NCBI GenBank assembly: GCA_015183035.1
Contig: JACZZP010000013.1
Span: 1,178,001 to 1,242,000, forward strand
Origin: Meloidogyne chitwoodi
Lineage: Eukaryota; Nematoda; Chromadorea; Rhabditida; Meloidogynidae
DNA: 64,000 nucleotides
Reading direction: 5' to 3'
Position 1 is the stretch's first letter; each line of letters begins with the position of its first letter. The notes beneath the pieces are model-generated. The model made no database searches. It saw nothing but the letters and a program-made list of their open reading frames with translations, and had not been told where the DNA came from. This document shows positions 1-18,000 of the stretch, piece by piece. The translations under genes and the position numbers were made by a program.

Positions 1-2785
1 TTTATTTTTATTTATTTATTTATTTACAGTGTAAGTTCCCATTAAACCACCAAATGATATTGCTGGAACAAAACTAGCAAAAAACATAAAAACAACACTT
101 TAAAATATAAAAAAATAAATTAAATAATATTTTTAAAAATAAATAACCTAGTCAAACATTGAAAATTTGCAGCATCACGAATATCTGACCTTAATTAAAA
201 AATAAATTAATTAAATAAATATTTTATTTATTTAATTAAATTTATAAAAATAACCAATAAAGTGGTAAACGTCTAGAAATATCATTACGAACTCCTCTAA
301 AAAGAAGACAATAAATTGGAGATAAATTATTTTTCTTTTCTGAAGAAGTTAAGGAAGAAGAAGAAGATTGAAATGTTGAAGATATTTGATTATTATTATT
401 ATTTTCTGTTATTTTTGTTGACTGTTGACCATCTGGTATTTTTGAATCTTTTCTATATAATTCAATTTGTGTATGTTGAGATGGGGCAAAAGGAGTTAAG
501 GCAGCTACTTCTATTTTTACTGTTGAAGGTTTTTTTATTTGTTGTCGAGAATTTATAGAAATATTATTATTATTATTATTGTGATTATTTATTGAAGTAA
601 AATCTTTTTCAGAAGCAGCAACTTTTTGAAAAAATAAAAAATAAAAAAATATATTTTAAAATAATTTTAACCTTTTTGTTGTCTATTTTTCATTTCTTTT
701 TCGTGTTTTCTTAAAACTTTTTTAAATTCATCACCAGAAATTAAACGCCTTGTATCAATCTTTAAATAATTTAATTTTAAACAAACAAAAGAATTTTTTT
801 ATTTTATTTAAAAAAAAGAAATATTAATTTTTTTAAATAAAATTTTAGTTATTTTTTTATTAAAATATTATTATTATTATTTAATCCGTTAAAAATAAAA
901 ATATATTTTTATTTAATCTTTTCATCAAATTGCACATATTATTTATTTATTATTATTTTGGATAAAAGAGAAAATAAAAATGATTGGATTTTGAGAGAAG
1001 AGATAATTGTTCTTTTTTTTATTTTAAATGACAAATTATGATGATATAAAAATTTAAAAAACAATTAAAGTTCAAAATAATTTAAAATAATTTGTTTAAA
1101 TAAATTAAAATAATTAAATACCTCTCCAGGTAGAATAACCACTGCCCCGTCAAGAAATGCTTCAAGTCCTTTAATTAAATGATAACGATCATTAACATTA
1201 TTGTCAGAAATACTTTTGAAGTGCTGAAAAAATAAATAAAATTTAATAATAATTAATTTTAAAAATATTAATTAAATAAATAAATATTATTTAAACTTTT
1301 AATAATTAAATTTTAATTTAATAATTTTTTTAAAAATAATCGCTTCTCTTTTTAATTAATTAATTATTTTTTAAAAATAATTAAATATATTTAAAATAAG
1401 AAAATTAACAAAATAATATTTTAAATAATTTTAAACAAAATATATTTTATTTTTAAAAAGAAAACTGATCGAAATACTTTAAAAAACAAATAAAAAGAAG
1501 ATATAATAATTATTTAAAATAAAAAGAAAAGAAAGAAAAACAGTTTAAAGATTATTGAAGTAAAAATTAATATTTAGTTCAAGTATTTGATTTTCTTAAT
1601 TTTTTTTTTTTGAATTATCTTAATTATCTTATGATGACTTGACATGGATAAAACAAATAAATAATATTTTTTAAATTTAAATGGAAAAAAATTAAATAAA
1701 AAATAAATAAAATAAATTAATTAATTAATATTTTAATTAATTTAATAATTAAAATAGATTATAAAAATAAAAAGTAATTATTTAAGTCAAAAAACATCAA
1801 AATATTAAAAAAATTTCTATAAAAAAATCTAAAAATTATCTTCTTTAATTTTTATATATTCTATTTAATAAATATATAATTATTAATTTATTATATTAAT
1901 TAATATTTAATAATTAAATAAATAAATATATAATTCTGCACACAAAAACAAACAAAAATCACTTTAAAGAGAAAATAAAATAATTTTATTTTTTATTTAA
2001 CAATTAACAAAAGTAGATAAATAAATAAATAATTGTTATTATTATTCAATTGTTTATGCGCAAAAAATAAAATAAAAAATAAAGGATTAAAGTCAAAAAG
2101 AAAAGGTTAATGAATAAAAATAACTCGACCTTTTTTATATAAAAAAAATATAAATTTAACAAAATAAATTAATAAAAAAATAAATTAAGAAAAAATTTAA
2201 TTTTTCTTTTAAATTTTAACAATTTTATTAATTTATATTAAATTTATAAAAAAAATAAAAATTATTTTATTATTCTGCAAAGAATATATTTTGACTATTA
2301 ATTAATTAGTAAATATAATAAATATAAGCAAATGAAAAGAAAATAAAATGATAAAATCTGATCTAAATTTGTTTTGACATTTCTTTTATTTTTAAATATT
2401 TTTCGGCTTATAGATTTTAAAAAAATAAATAAATTGATTTAATTATAAATAATTAATATTCTCTTACTTTATTAGCAATTAATGTAGCTAATGAATAACT
2501 AAATTCATTATTATTATTTTCTAAATGTTCTGAAGTTATACTTTCATCACCTTTTTTTAAATAAAATAAAATAATAATTATAATTAATTTAAAATAAAAT
2601 ATACCAATTTTAAATTTAATATGATTATTATTATTATTATTAATTAATTGTTGTTGTTGTAGAGGAGTAGAAGTTGAACAAATTAATTTTAAATTATTTG
2701 TATTTTCAAATTGTTGTTGTGGAGATTCTTCATTAGAAGAACTTAATAATAAAGGGTCAGTTGAAGATGGATAAAGATTATCCAT
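1..2785 (-). CDS. SLC4-type bicarbonate/anion transporter, 5' part (runs off left edge)
   Basis: Plasma-membrane bicarbonate/anion exchanger of the SLC4 family, partial at the window edge. Minus-strand exons read from 2785 downward. The first has MDNLYPSSTDPLLL and is rich in Gln/Asn. An exon ending near 2464 holds FSYSLATLIANK. A large intron follows, then an exon at about 1120-1225 with HFKSISDNNVNDRYHL and GLEAFLDGAVVILPGE. Exons at about 670-760 and 245-625 lead to RGVRNDISRRLPLYW. The last exons read SDIRDAANFQCLTR and FASFVPAISFGGLMGTYT. These match the end of the SLC4 cytoplasmic domain (family: ...ATLMSD... then ..FLD.SVVLPPGE), the conserved RRYP.YWSDF segment and TM1 (SPAITFGGLLG). 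Oddity: only about 80 residues precede the ATLMSD-like motif, where family members have several hundred. Either the domain is truncated or 5' exons were missed. Most transmembrane segments lie outside the window. Confidence 0.8.
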
Positions 2786-3948
2786 TTATTTAAATTAAAG
2801 GCACAATTTTCTAAATTAAAATATTTATTTTTTGATTAATTAAAAATATTTATATATACTTTAAAAAAGAAAAGAAAATAAAATTTTTATAAAAAAATTC
2901 TCGACTTTTAATATTAAAAATAAATAAAATCAAAAACACAAAATAATTATATTTAAAAAAACAAAAATCAAAAGAATAAAATGTGTGAAAATATAAAAGA
3001 AAATTAAAATGAGGAAAAGTATTAATTATTATAACAAATATATCTTCTATAAAATACAAAGAAAAGATTATTTAAAAAAAAAAAAGATTTTTTTGTTTAA
3101 AAATTTTTTTTTGTTTTATAAAAAGAGTTTAGTGAGCGACAATTTTTTTTCTTTTGTTTTTATTTTTTTTAAATAAAAAATGTTTAAAATAATTTAATAT
3201 GTTTAGGTAAAAAATAAAAGAAAACATTGGGAATGTTATAATTTTTATTTAATTTATTTATGAGAAAATAATCAAAAATCAAAGAAAAATAAACTTTAAT
3301 TTTTAAAAATTAATTAACTAATTTGTTTTTTTAATTAAATTAATATTTACTATAAAGATTTTACTATTCAGCTAAAATACAGGGCTATATAGGGAAGGAG
3401 AAGAGATAGCGAAAAAGTTCCAAAAGTTGGAACAAGTAGATATTTGTAGGAAAAAACTAATAAAAATTTTAATTATTTAAATAAATAATAATTTTGTAGA
3501 AAAACAATTTAAAAAAACTAAAAAAATTGTTTTAATTTTACTTCTCCATTTTTGGGAAAAAAAGAATATTATATTAATAATTATTTAGGTCCACAAACAG
3601 AGCAAATAAATAAATATATTAATGAAAAGAGTTGAGATGAGTGAAAATATAAAGGAAAAAAAGGATTGATTTTTCTTATAATTTTTGTATAGTTTTTTAT
3701 TTATTTTTGTAATAAATAAATATTATAATTTATGCATAAAATAAGGGTATCTAAAAAATATATTTTTAAAGGTCAAAAAAAATAAAATAAAGAAAAAGCA
3801 ACATTTATATTTATTTAAAATTACTCAAATTTATTATTATTATATTGGATAGATAATATATTTAAATAATTATTAGATAGAGAGAAGGACATTTATTCGT
3901 TATTTTAATATTTATTTATTTATTTTTAAATTTAAATTCTTTCTTCTT
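2786..3948. other. AT-rich intergenic region
   Basis: Between the SLC4 gene and the first TIMP gene. Only A/T homopolymer-rich sequence is seen, with one open frame at 2850-3059 on the minus strand that is low-complexity (Phe/Ile/Asn) and resembles no family. No RNA gene or repeat family was recognised. Confidence 0.5.
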
Positions 3949-4628
3949 TTAATTTTTACAATTTTTATCAAAATCTCCATTATATAAACATTTTTTAATT
4001 TCTTTAGTTAAATTATTCCAATCTTCATTAAGTCCACATGAAGATATTTTTTTAAATTTATTATCAAAATAAATACCTTTTTTTTAAATTAAATAAAATA
4101 ATTATTTAAATTTAATTTATTAAATAATTAACCTCCAAGTAAATATTCATTTCCAATATTTAATAAAACTCCACAAGCAGCACTTGATGATGCTGTATAA
4201 ATATATTTATTAATTGTTTTATTATTCTTTTCATTTTCTTTATCCTTAAAATTATTTTAAAATATTTAAATTAATATTTTTATTTATATTGTAATAAATA
4301 ATATAAAATTAAAAATTAATTTACCAAATTATGTACAAATAATTTAATTATTTTTTAAAATTTACCTTAAAAATTTTTAAATATTTAACAGTGTAACGAA
4401 CATTTCTAGATAAATTTTCATCTTCTAGTGTTTTATTATTAATTACTTTAACATGAGCAGCTTAAAATTATTTTATTATTTTATTTATTTTTTAAATAAA
4501 TAAATACCCCAATTAGAACGACAATAATTATCTTGAATAGTTGGTTGCATACATTTACAAGAATTAATAATATTTAATTGTTTTATTATTATAAAAATAG
4601 TTAAATAATTAAAAATTAATATTTTCAT
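3949..4628 (-). CDS. Secreted TIMP/netrin-like (NTR) domain protein, copy 1
   Basis: Predicted secreted protease inhibitor of the tissue inhibitor of metalloproteinases family. It starts MKILIFNYLTIFIIIKQ, a hydrophobic signal peptide. The mature end is SCKCMQPTIQDNYCRSNW, where the CxC and the third Cys sit as in TIMP N-domains (CxC...C). The exon from 4460 gives AAHVKVINNKTLED and YTVKYLKIFK. The next gives YIYTASSSAACGVLL and NEYLLGG, the TIMP signature IYTA..SA.CGV...YL.aG. The last exon has ISSCGLNEDWNNLT and ends FDKNCKN. Four exons. The C-terminal three-disulphide TIMP domain is absent, as in other single-domain invertebrate TIMPs. In TIMPs the free N-terminal Cys chelates the metalloprotease zinc. 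Here Ser precedes CKC, so inhibition depends on signal-peptide cleavage just before that Cys. This is the most divergent of the three copies. Confidence 0.82.
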
Positions 4629-4710
4629 TTTAAATGAATAAATAATTTTAAATATTTAAAAATGATTTTATTTATTTAAAAACTAATTTTTTGACACGTT
4701 TCTTAAATAT
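4629..4710 (-). promoter_or_regulatory. Duplicated TIMP upstream region (copy 1)
   Basis: Upstream of each TIMP start is a conserved block, read on the plus strand as ATGATTTTATTTA..CTAATTTTTTGACACGTTTCTT. The GACACGTTTCTT core lies at 4693-4704, 65 nt from the ATG. Equivalents are at 5888-5899 (73 nt) and 7274-7285 (61 nt). It is the least AT-rich part of the flank and is kept in all three copies, so it is probably part of the promoter, or at least of the duplicated unit. Confidence 0.5.
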
Positions 4711-5207
4711 TTATTTATTGTTGGAAATAATATTAAAACAGATGTTTAACATTTAATAATAAAAAAAGGAAATGATTAGTAATATAATAAAATATTTATT
4801 TTATATTTTCCATTTATTACCACCTCCACTTATTTGTATCTCAAAAATTAAATGCGAAATAAGTATAAATATAATTAATTAATATGTTTGAACAATTAAA
4901 TTAAAAAACAATTTTTAATTAGTAAATATGTAGAAAGGAGATTAAAAAGTTAAAATAAAAAATAAATTTAAAATAATTATAATTTATAAATAATTGTTTT
5001 TATATCCTTTATTTCATTAATATTTATTACAAAGAGTTAAATTAATAAATATTTTAAAAAATTTATATTATTAAAAAATAAAAAATAATTTAATACAAAA
5101 AAAGAGTTAAGCCATTTTATTTTTTAATTAAAGACAAGTAATTTAAAATATTTATTTAATTTTATGTTTAAATCAGAATTGTTAAATATAAAAATACTCT
5201 TATATTT

Positions 5208-5815
5208 TTAATTAGTACAATTTCTACCAATTTCTCCATTATATAAATCTTCCTTTAAATTATTTGGTACTTTATTCCATTTTTCAAAATATCCACATAA
5301 ATTAATGTTTTTTATTCCATTATTATATCCTCCTTAAAAAAGTTAAAAAAATTATTAAATAATTATTAATTAATTTTATTAAATTACCAAAAAGTAAATA
5401 TTCTTTATTTATTTTTAAATCAACACCACATGCTGCACTTTGTGATGCTGTATAAATACAATCAGTTTGATTTTGATAACTATTTTCTTCTGTTTTATCC
5501 TTAAATTAAAGTTAAAAAAATATATATTTTTATTTCAAAATTACCTTAAAAATATCCAAATATTTAATAGTATAATGAATATTTTCAAATGAACTTGTAT
5601 TTGGTATTTCTTCACGTTTATAAATTAAAACACGTGCAGCTTAATTAATTTTTTTAAATTTATTAAAATAAAAATAATTTTATCTCACCCCAATCAGAAC
5701 GACAATATTTATCTATATCTGATGATGGCAGACATGTACAAGCTTTTACAATATTACCAAATTGTTTAATTATTATTATAAAAATAATTAAATAATTAAA
5801 AATTAATATTTTCAT
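5208..5815 (-). CDS. Secreted TIMP/netrin-like (NTR) domain protein, copy 2
   Basis: Same four-exon structure as copy 1. Signal peptide MKILIFNYLIIFIIIIKQFG, then CTCLPSSDIDKYCRSDWAAR, IHYTIKYLDIFK, the diagnostic IYTASQSAACGVDLKINKEY, a loop NGIKNINLCGYFEKW, and the C-terminus GRNCTN followed by a stop. The six TIMP N-domain cysteines can be placed, plus one extra (TDC just before IYTA) shared with copy 3. Nearly identical to copy 3 in the first and last exons and in flanking non-coding DNA, so the 2/3 duplication is recent while copy 1 is older. Likely secreted. An effector or developmental role is only inference. Confidence 0.85.
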
Positions 5816-5905
5816 TTTAAAAATGAATAAATAATTTTATTTTTTAAATATTTAAAATGATTTTATTTATTTAAAAAATAATTTTTTGACACGTTTCTTA
5901 AATTT
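5816..5905 (-). promoter_or_regulatory. Duplicated TIMP upstream region (copy 2)
   Basis: Same block as upstream of copy 1, with GACACGTTTCTT at 5888-5899. The following GTTGGAAATAATATTAAAAC stretch and the AGATGTTTAACATTTA segment are also shared with copy 1. Confidence 0.5.
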
Positions 5906-6080
5906 ATTTAGTAATGTTGGAAATAATATTAAAACAGATGTTTAACATTTATTAATAAAAAAAGGAAAAAAGGAAAAAAGGAAATGATTAATAATGTAAA
6001 AAAATTAAAATATTTTATATTTTTCATTTTATGTATTACCGCTTTACTTATTTAAATACGAATAAAGTATAGATATATAC

Positions 6081-6412
6081 GGCAAGGACGATTCAGAGTA
6101 ACTCATATAACTTTTTTCATTTTAAACCTTTTTAATTAATATTTATGTCATTCGAAAGAGCTCGAAAAATGAAGTCTTTTCACAAATTTAACCAATCAGA
6201 TCAGTTGATTTAATAAAGTTACACCCGAAAAATGCAAAATCACGATTTTCCACTTTTAGCTAACTTTTTGTTGAGTGATCTGATTGGATAGGTAGTTCCA
6301 ATTGGTTAAATTAATCCGTTTATCTGATGTTTTCTTTTAATTAAAGAACTGTACAGATCGGTTAAGAATTAAAAAAGTTATGGCCAAAAATAACTTGCTA
6401 CTCTGAATCGCC
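6081..6412. mobile_element. Fold-back MITE between TIMP copies 2 and 3
   Basis: Imperfect terminal inverted repeats: left GGACGATTCAGAGTAACTC near 6086, right CTACTCTGAATCGCC ending at 6412. Each end is followed inward by a version of ATAACTTTTTT. No ORF. The interior TCATTCGAAAGAGCTCG (about 6149) is shared with the element at 16318-16946 and with fragments at 18600-18660 and 20030-20080. Left boundary 6081-6086 and target duplication are unclear. Family not assigned. Confidence 0.6.
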
Positions 6413-6608
6413 ATAATATTAAAAAATAATTTATATATAAATTTAACAAAAAAGAGTTAATTCGTTATTTTACTCAAAACTTTAAATTAAAGACAAATAA
6501 TTTAAAATATTTATTTATTTAATTATTTAACAAAAATATTTATTTAATTAAATTATTTAATTTTTAATTTAAATCAGAATTGTTAAATATAAAAATACTC
6601 TTATATTT

Positions 6609-7213
6609 TTAATTAGTACAATTTCTACCAATTTCTCCATTATATAATTCTTCCTTTAAATTATTTGGTACTTTATTCCATTCTTCAGCATAGTATTGAC
6701 ATAAACTAATGTGTTTTTTTCCATTATTATATGTTCCTTAAAATAATTAATTATTAATTAATTTTATTAAATTACCAAAAAGTAAATAATATTCAGCTAT
6801 TTTTAAAGTAACACCACATACTCCATCATTTCCTGCTGTAACAATACAATCAGTTTGATTTATATAACTATTTTCTTTTATTTTATCCTTAAAATTATAT
6901 TTAAAAAAATATATTTTAATTTTAAAATATTTAATTTATTACCTTAAAAATATCCAAATATTTAATAGTATAATGAATATTTTCAAATATACTTGCATTT
7001 GGTATTTCTTCACGTTTATAAATTAAAACACGTGCAGCTTAATTAATTTTTTTAAATTTATTAAAATAAAAATAATTTTATCTCACCCCAATCAGAACGA
7101 CAATATTTATCTATATCTGATGATGGCAGACATGTACAAGCTTTTACAATATTACCAAATTGTTCAATTATTATTATAAAAATAATTAAATAATTAAAAA
7201 TTAATATTTTCAT
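6609..7213 (-). CDS. Secreted TIMP/netrin-like (NTR) domain protein, copy 3
   Basis: Third tandem copy. Signal peptide as in copy 2, then CTCLPSSDIDKYCRSDWAAR. The first two exons are almost identical to copy 2. The third exon has diverged: the IYTASQSAACGV motif becomes IVTAGNDGVCGVTLK, followed by EYYLLFG. The last exon starts TYNNGKKHISLCQYYAEEW, close to vertebrate TIMP HITLCDF..PW, and ends GRNCTN. All six core cysteines remain. Divergence concentrated in one exon fits relaxed or diversifying selection on the inhibitor loop. The inverted-repeat element at 6081-6412 separates it from copy 2. Confidence 0.84.
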
Positions 7214-7530
7214 TTTAAAAAGGAATAATTTTTAAATAATTTAAAAATGATTTTATTTAAAAACTAATTTTTTGACACGTTTCTTAAATTTATTTATTTG
7301 TTGGAAATTTAATATAAATTTTAATATTTATTTTATCAACAAAAAAATAAATTTCAATTTCCTAATAAAATATTTTAAGTTTTTTTCTCAAAAAAACTAT
7401 GAAAAATGTTGGAAAAATAAAAAGAAATAAAATTAAAAGATTGTTTATTTAAAACTTATTTTTCATTTTTTTTTGTTTTCTATTTACAAATAAGAATGAT
7501 TTTATTTTTTAATATTTTTGACACGTTATT
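7214..7530 (-). promoter_or_regulatory. Duplicated TIMP upstream region (copy 3) and an extra remnant
   Basis: GACACGTTTCTT lies at 7274-7285, upstream of copy 3. A second partial match (AATGATTTTATTTTTTAATA, then TTTGACACGTTATT with the core at 7520) lies about 240 bp further on with no coding copy attached. This suggests the remnant of a fourth unit. Confidence 0.4.
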
Positions 7531-8081
7531 AAATTAATAATTTTTTTTATTAATTTTATAAATATTTTTTCCTCTTAAATATTAATAAAATATATTAAAG
7601 AATAACTGTCAAAACCTTATCGGATAATTTAAAAAAATTAAAGAATAAAAATAAACATCTCATGAATATTTTTATGTTAATTATAAATGTCGATTAGAAT
7701 CAAAGATTAAATCCCTATTATATGTATACATAATTATAAAATTAAATTGATGACGTTGATAATCCTATTTTTAATTTTATAACAATTTAAAAATGGATAA
7801 AATTCAATATATAATTTTCCAAAATAAACTTAATTTAATAAATATTCCATCAATTATTAAAAATGTTTTTTCTAATCACATAAAATTATTCATAATAATA
7901 AAATGTATATATATATAAAATTATAAAGGGAATAATGGGAAGTCGAAAAATCCAAAAAAGATGTGCAAGTGTGTAATTCATAAATATTAGTTTATTAAAA
8001 TTCCTATATATTTTTACTAAAATTTCAATAAAATAATAATAATAATCACACACCGATAAAAATTAAAACAAAATTAAAAAA
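7531..8081. other. AT-rich intergenic region
   Basis: Between the TIMP cluster and the 3' end of the Mi-2 gene. No open frame or repeat was recognised. Confidence 0.5.
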
Positions 8082-14102
<6,021 letters not shown>

Positions 14103-15067
14103 AACTATTTATTATACTAAATTGTAGTGGGCATAAAATATCTTGAATACACACACATGGTAAGATAAAAATGCTTTTTAACGAGAAATAGTGAGTTAAA
14201 TATTGGAAAGTCGATAGATATGTTCGAAAAAAAGAAATCGAAAAAGTAGGATGTATATCCCAATTAGATCATTAACAAGATTAGTAGAAAGTTGGAATTT
14301 ATAAATTAGAAAACAATTATAGGATAGCATCCCCACTCACGAAACATATAAGTTCTATAGACACTGATTTAAGCCAAAAATAGGGCAAAAATTAAACAAA
14401 ATGTTAAAATTTAGTGCATTAACTTACCGATAATGATGAATAAACTTAAAAAATATCACATGTAAACTCAAAAAATTAGCACAAAACGGTAAAGCATAAC
14501 TAATCCAGAAACACAAGTTCCTCGGACGTGAAAATACATGCAATGTATCAAAAATCGATCATAAAATCTTTACGTAAGAACCAACATCAGATTGCCAATA
14601 AAACGCGCTAAATTTAAATGCTATTCCTAACCCAACCCCAAAAAATTCTCGACAAAATGTTATCAACAATTTATTTTAATTAATTTAAATAGAATACATT
14701 ATCATTTGAATAAAACAATTTAAGAATAAAAAATAGACAGGAAAACAAAGCCTGAAGGAAGGCACAATTTTTTAAATTATGGGAGAAGGTCTTTAAATCG
14801 TTTTGAAGAATAAATAATTAAAGTATTGAATAGAAAAATATTTAAGCAGAAGCAATTTTTCAAATATAATTGAAAAGCCACCCCTTTATTTTAAGTAAAT
14901 ATATATAAGCAGAAAGGAAATTTAAAAGAATTTTTAGAAAATTTAATTTTAAAGTTCCAAAAAATTCAAATAAATTTTTAATTAAAAATTTCCATTCATT
15001 TTTAACAAATAATTAACAGTGAAAAACCATATATTTTTGCCATTTTTTTCCAATAAACCAAAGAATA
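14103..15067. other. Intergenic region upstream of Mi-2 and downstream of pdi-3
   Basis: Less AT-extreme than other gaps. No coding exon, inverted repeat or RNA gene was seen. It should hold the Mi-2 promoter and the pdi-3 3' UTR. Confidence 0.45.
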
Positions 15068-18000
15068 TCAGAGTTCATCGCTCGGCTTTTTCTCTTCAGT
15101 CTTCTTTGTTTTCTTCTTCTTTCCATCACGTCCATAATTCTTCAATGGATTTGTCGATTGTTCAGCAATGAACTTGACAAAGTCATTAACTTCACGTCCA
15201 CCTTGATACTGTACTGGATTCTCTTTGTCGCCTTTTGGAAGCCAATAGATGGTTGGAAATCTTAATATATCTTTGTTAAGTTGCTCGAAAGATTTAAAGC
15301 ATACCCTTTAACCTCAAATCTTGGTGGAACATCATCTAAAAGTAGAAAATTGAATTTAAGACAGTTAAGAAATAAGCATAATAAAAAACTGCAATTTAGA
15401 CCTAATACTAATTAGGTACACAATAAGTACTTAACACGTATAAAAGCCAATTAAATCCTCCCAAGTTAAACGAAATTAAAACAAAAGCTCACTTGCTGTA
15501 GCATCACATTTGGCAATAACAACATCCTCGTTAGCCATCTAAAATAACAAAAATAAAAATAGGTGTAATTACGGAACATGACATATACAGATGCTGATAC
15601 GAATTCTTATTTAGAAGGCTAATGAAAAAATATCTGTTCGGATGTTTTTAAACGATTTAAAAATCCTAAAGCTTCCGCATTCAGCAGAGATCTGAGTCAC
15701 ACTCCAAAACAAAGTAATACAATAAAGTAACATCGGAATTAAGGTTAAATCAATTATAACCAATATCTTTAATATATCTTATAAGTTTATCTCAACTATT
15801 TAGTTTGGTACCTCTTAATTTAAACCCTTAACTCGAATCTTAAAAATTAAAAGATTCTTTGAATGTCTTTTTGGCAAACCTATGGACTATGTTTCTAAAA
15901 TTATGTCCCCTTATTTTGTATATCCATAGTTGGGAGTTTGATTTTTTCCCATTCCTGGTACTACTTTTAGTTTTAAAAAGCCGTACAAATAATACGTATA
16001 ACACAGTACCTTTTTAGCAAGTTCCTCGTACTTGGGAGCAAGACTCTTGCAATGACCACACCAAGGGGCGTAACTGAAAAGTTCGAACATTAGCACTATT
16101 TAATTAAATTCACAATTCTATGAGCACATCCTTGTCAGAATCAGTTACCAATTCCTTAAAGTTTTTGCCCACTACAACTTTCAGGTCGCCTTGTTCCTCG
16201 GGCACTGCCTCACTCTTCATGTAGGGCTCAAGCTTGTTGGCTAGAAGGTCGTCAACAAAATGTTTCAAATTTTCAACACTAAGAAATGAAGAGAAATGGA
16301 ATAATGGTAATTGTATTGGAAAACCTTTCGAATACTGGATTTTTTTAAAACTGCTAAATTATATATCATTCGAAAGAGCTCGTCGAGCTGAGTCGAATGA
16401 CATAAAAACTAGTCCGCGGAAACAACTATGGGCCAAGTTACAGGTCCCCGAAAATTGAAAAACCATAGGGGGGAGTAAGCTCATTTTTGGGGGTGAAAAT
16501 TCGAATATGAGTAGAATAGCTCATTCAAAAGAGCTCTTCGAGACCTATCGAATGAGACCAAAATCGTCTTGATTGAACGATTTTAAACAAAGTTATGATG
16601 GATCGAAGTTTGCTGGAAACACGTCAAACTTGGACCTATTGGGAGTGTTTTATGACTTCTTCATTTGGGAGCCCATCTCTCGTTGGCTTTTGGTACATGC
16701 GTTATTCTACGGCGCAAATTACAAAAAATAATTAATTCAGTGAAAATAATTTAAGTGCAGCCGCGGTAATCACTCCAAATGAGCTTACTCCCTCCTATGG
16801 TTTTTCAATTTTTGGGGATCTGTAACCTGGTCCATACATGTTTCCGCGGACTAATTTTAGTGCCATTCAACTCAGCTCGACGAGCTCTTTCGAATGATAT
16901 ATAATTTAGCAGTTTTAAAAAAAATCCAGTATTCGAAAGGTTTACCAATTGTATTAAATAAACATCTTTTTGAGACAAATAGCTTATTATAACTAAATTT
17001 TCATGTCGATCTTTGCCCTAATAAGCCACCTATCCGCTAAAAATACTTATCGACACAAATGCCGTAGTAGTAATATATTTAACAAAATTTTCCTTTAACC
17101 TCACCTGAACTCGTTATTCATTGGAAATTTCCCGTCATCCGTGATAGCAGCCACCAAAGGTCTATCGCTTTCTTTCCTATCTGCAAGTCCACTTTGTTCA
17201 ATTTCCTAAAAAATAAATTCCAAAACTTTGCATTTTCAACTTACACTTGAGAACTCCTCCTTGTTACTAACGGAGAAATAAGCTTTACGCTTGTATTCTG
17301 TTGCAACCTTTAGTACACGGTTACGCCAGTAGTTTGAGCCTTTAGGATCTCTTGCATAATCAACGTTGTAATAAACAATTATAAGTGGGCGCTGTGTAAA
17401 TTGAAACAGATTTCCTTGCGTACGAACTGCACAAAGTCCATTCCTACAAAATAAAATAACATAGTTAACCATATTCATAAAAATATTTTGATTAAAACAG
17501 TTATAAAACTATAAAATTTACTTAATTGCAACAAAAAATAAAAAAACATACGTTTCATGAACGAGAAAATCTTTAATTTTGTCAGTATCATAATTGCCAT
17601 CATAATGGAAAAATGAAGGTTCAAATTTGTTGTGCAATTTCTTTGGAACGTAGACAATAATATCACTGAAATAAATTGTAAAAATAAATATACATATTTC
17701 AATATTTTTAAATAGAGAAAAAATTCGACTTAAAACATATTTTACAATGCTTAAATTTTTAATTAAAAGTAAATCTTGATCAAAAATAAGACTCAAGGAA
17801 AACTGTACTCTGTTGGATACTTCTCAATCAAAATGAATGATCCAAATTTAAAAAGTTTAATAGAAAAAACTACAAAAGAAAATATTTCTGTAGGTTTTCA
17901 CAAAATTTTTTTCGACAATAATTAGATATATTTTAAAATGTTTGAAGTCAGCTACAAATAGCTTGTTATCTTTCATTCATAGTGTGAAACGAAATTGACT

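Noticed and set aside
316..558. Plus-strand 80-residue open frame
   Set aside because: Antisense to the SLC4 exon at about 245-625. Low-complexity Leu/Phe/Lys composition is the shadow of Asn/Gln/Ser codons on the real strand.
16234..16458. Plus-strand 74-residue open frame
   Set aside because: Runs from an antisense pdi-3 exon into the left arm of the 16318-16946 element. No family resemblance.
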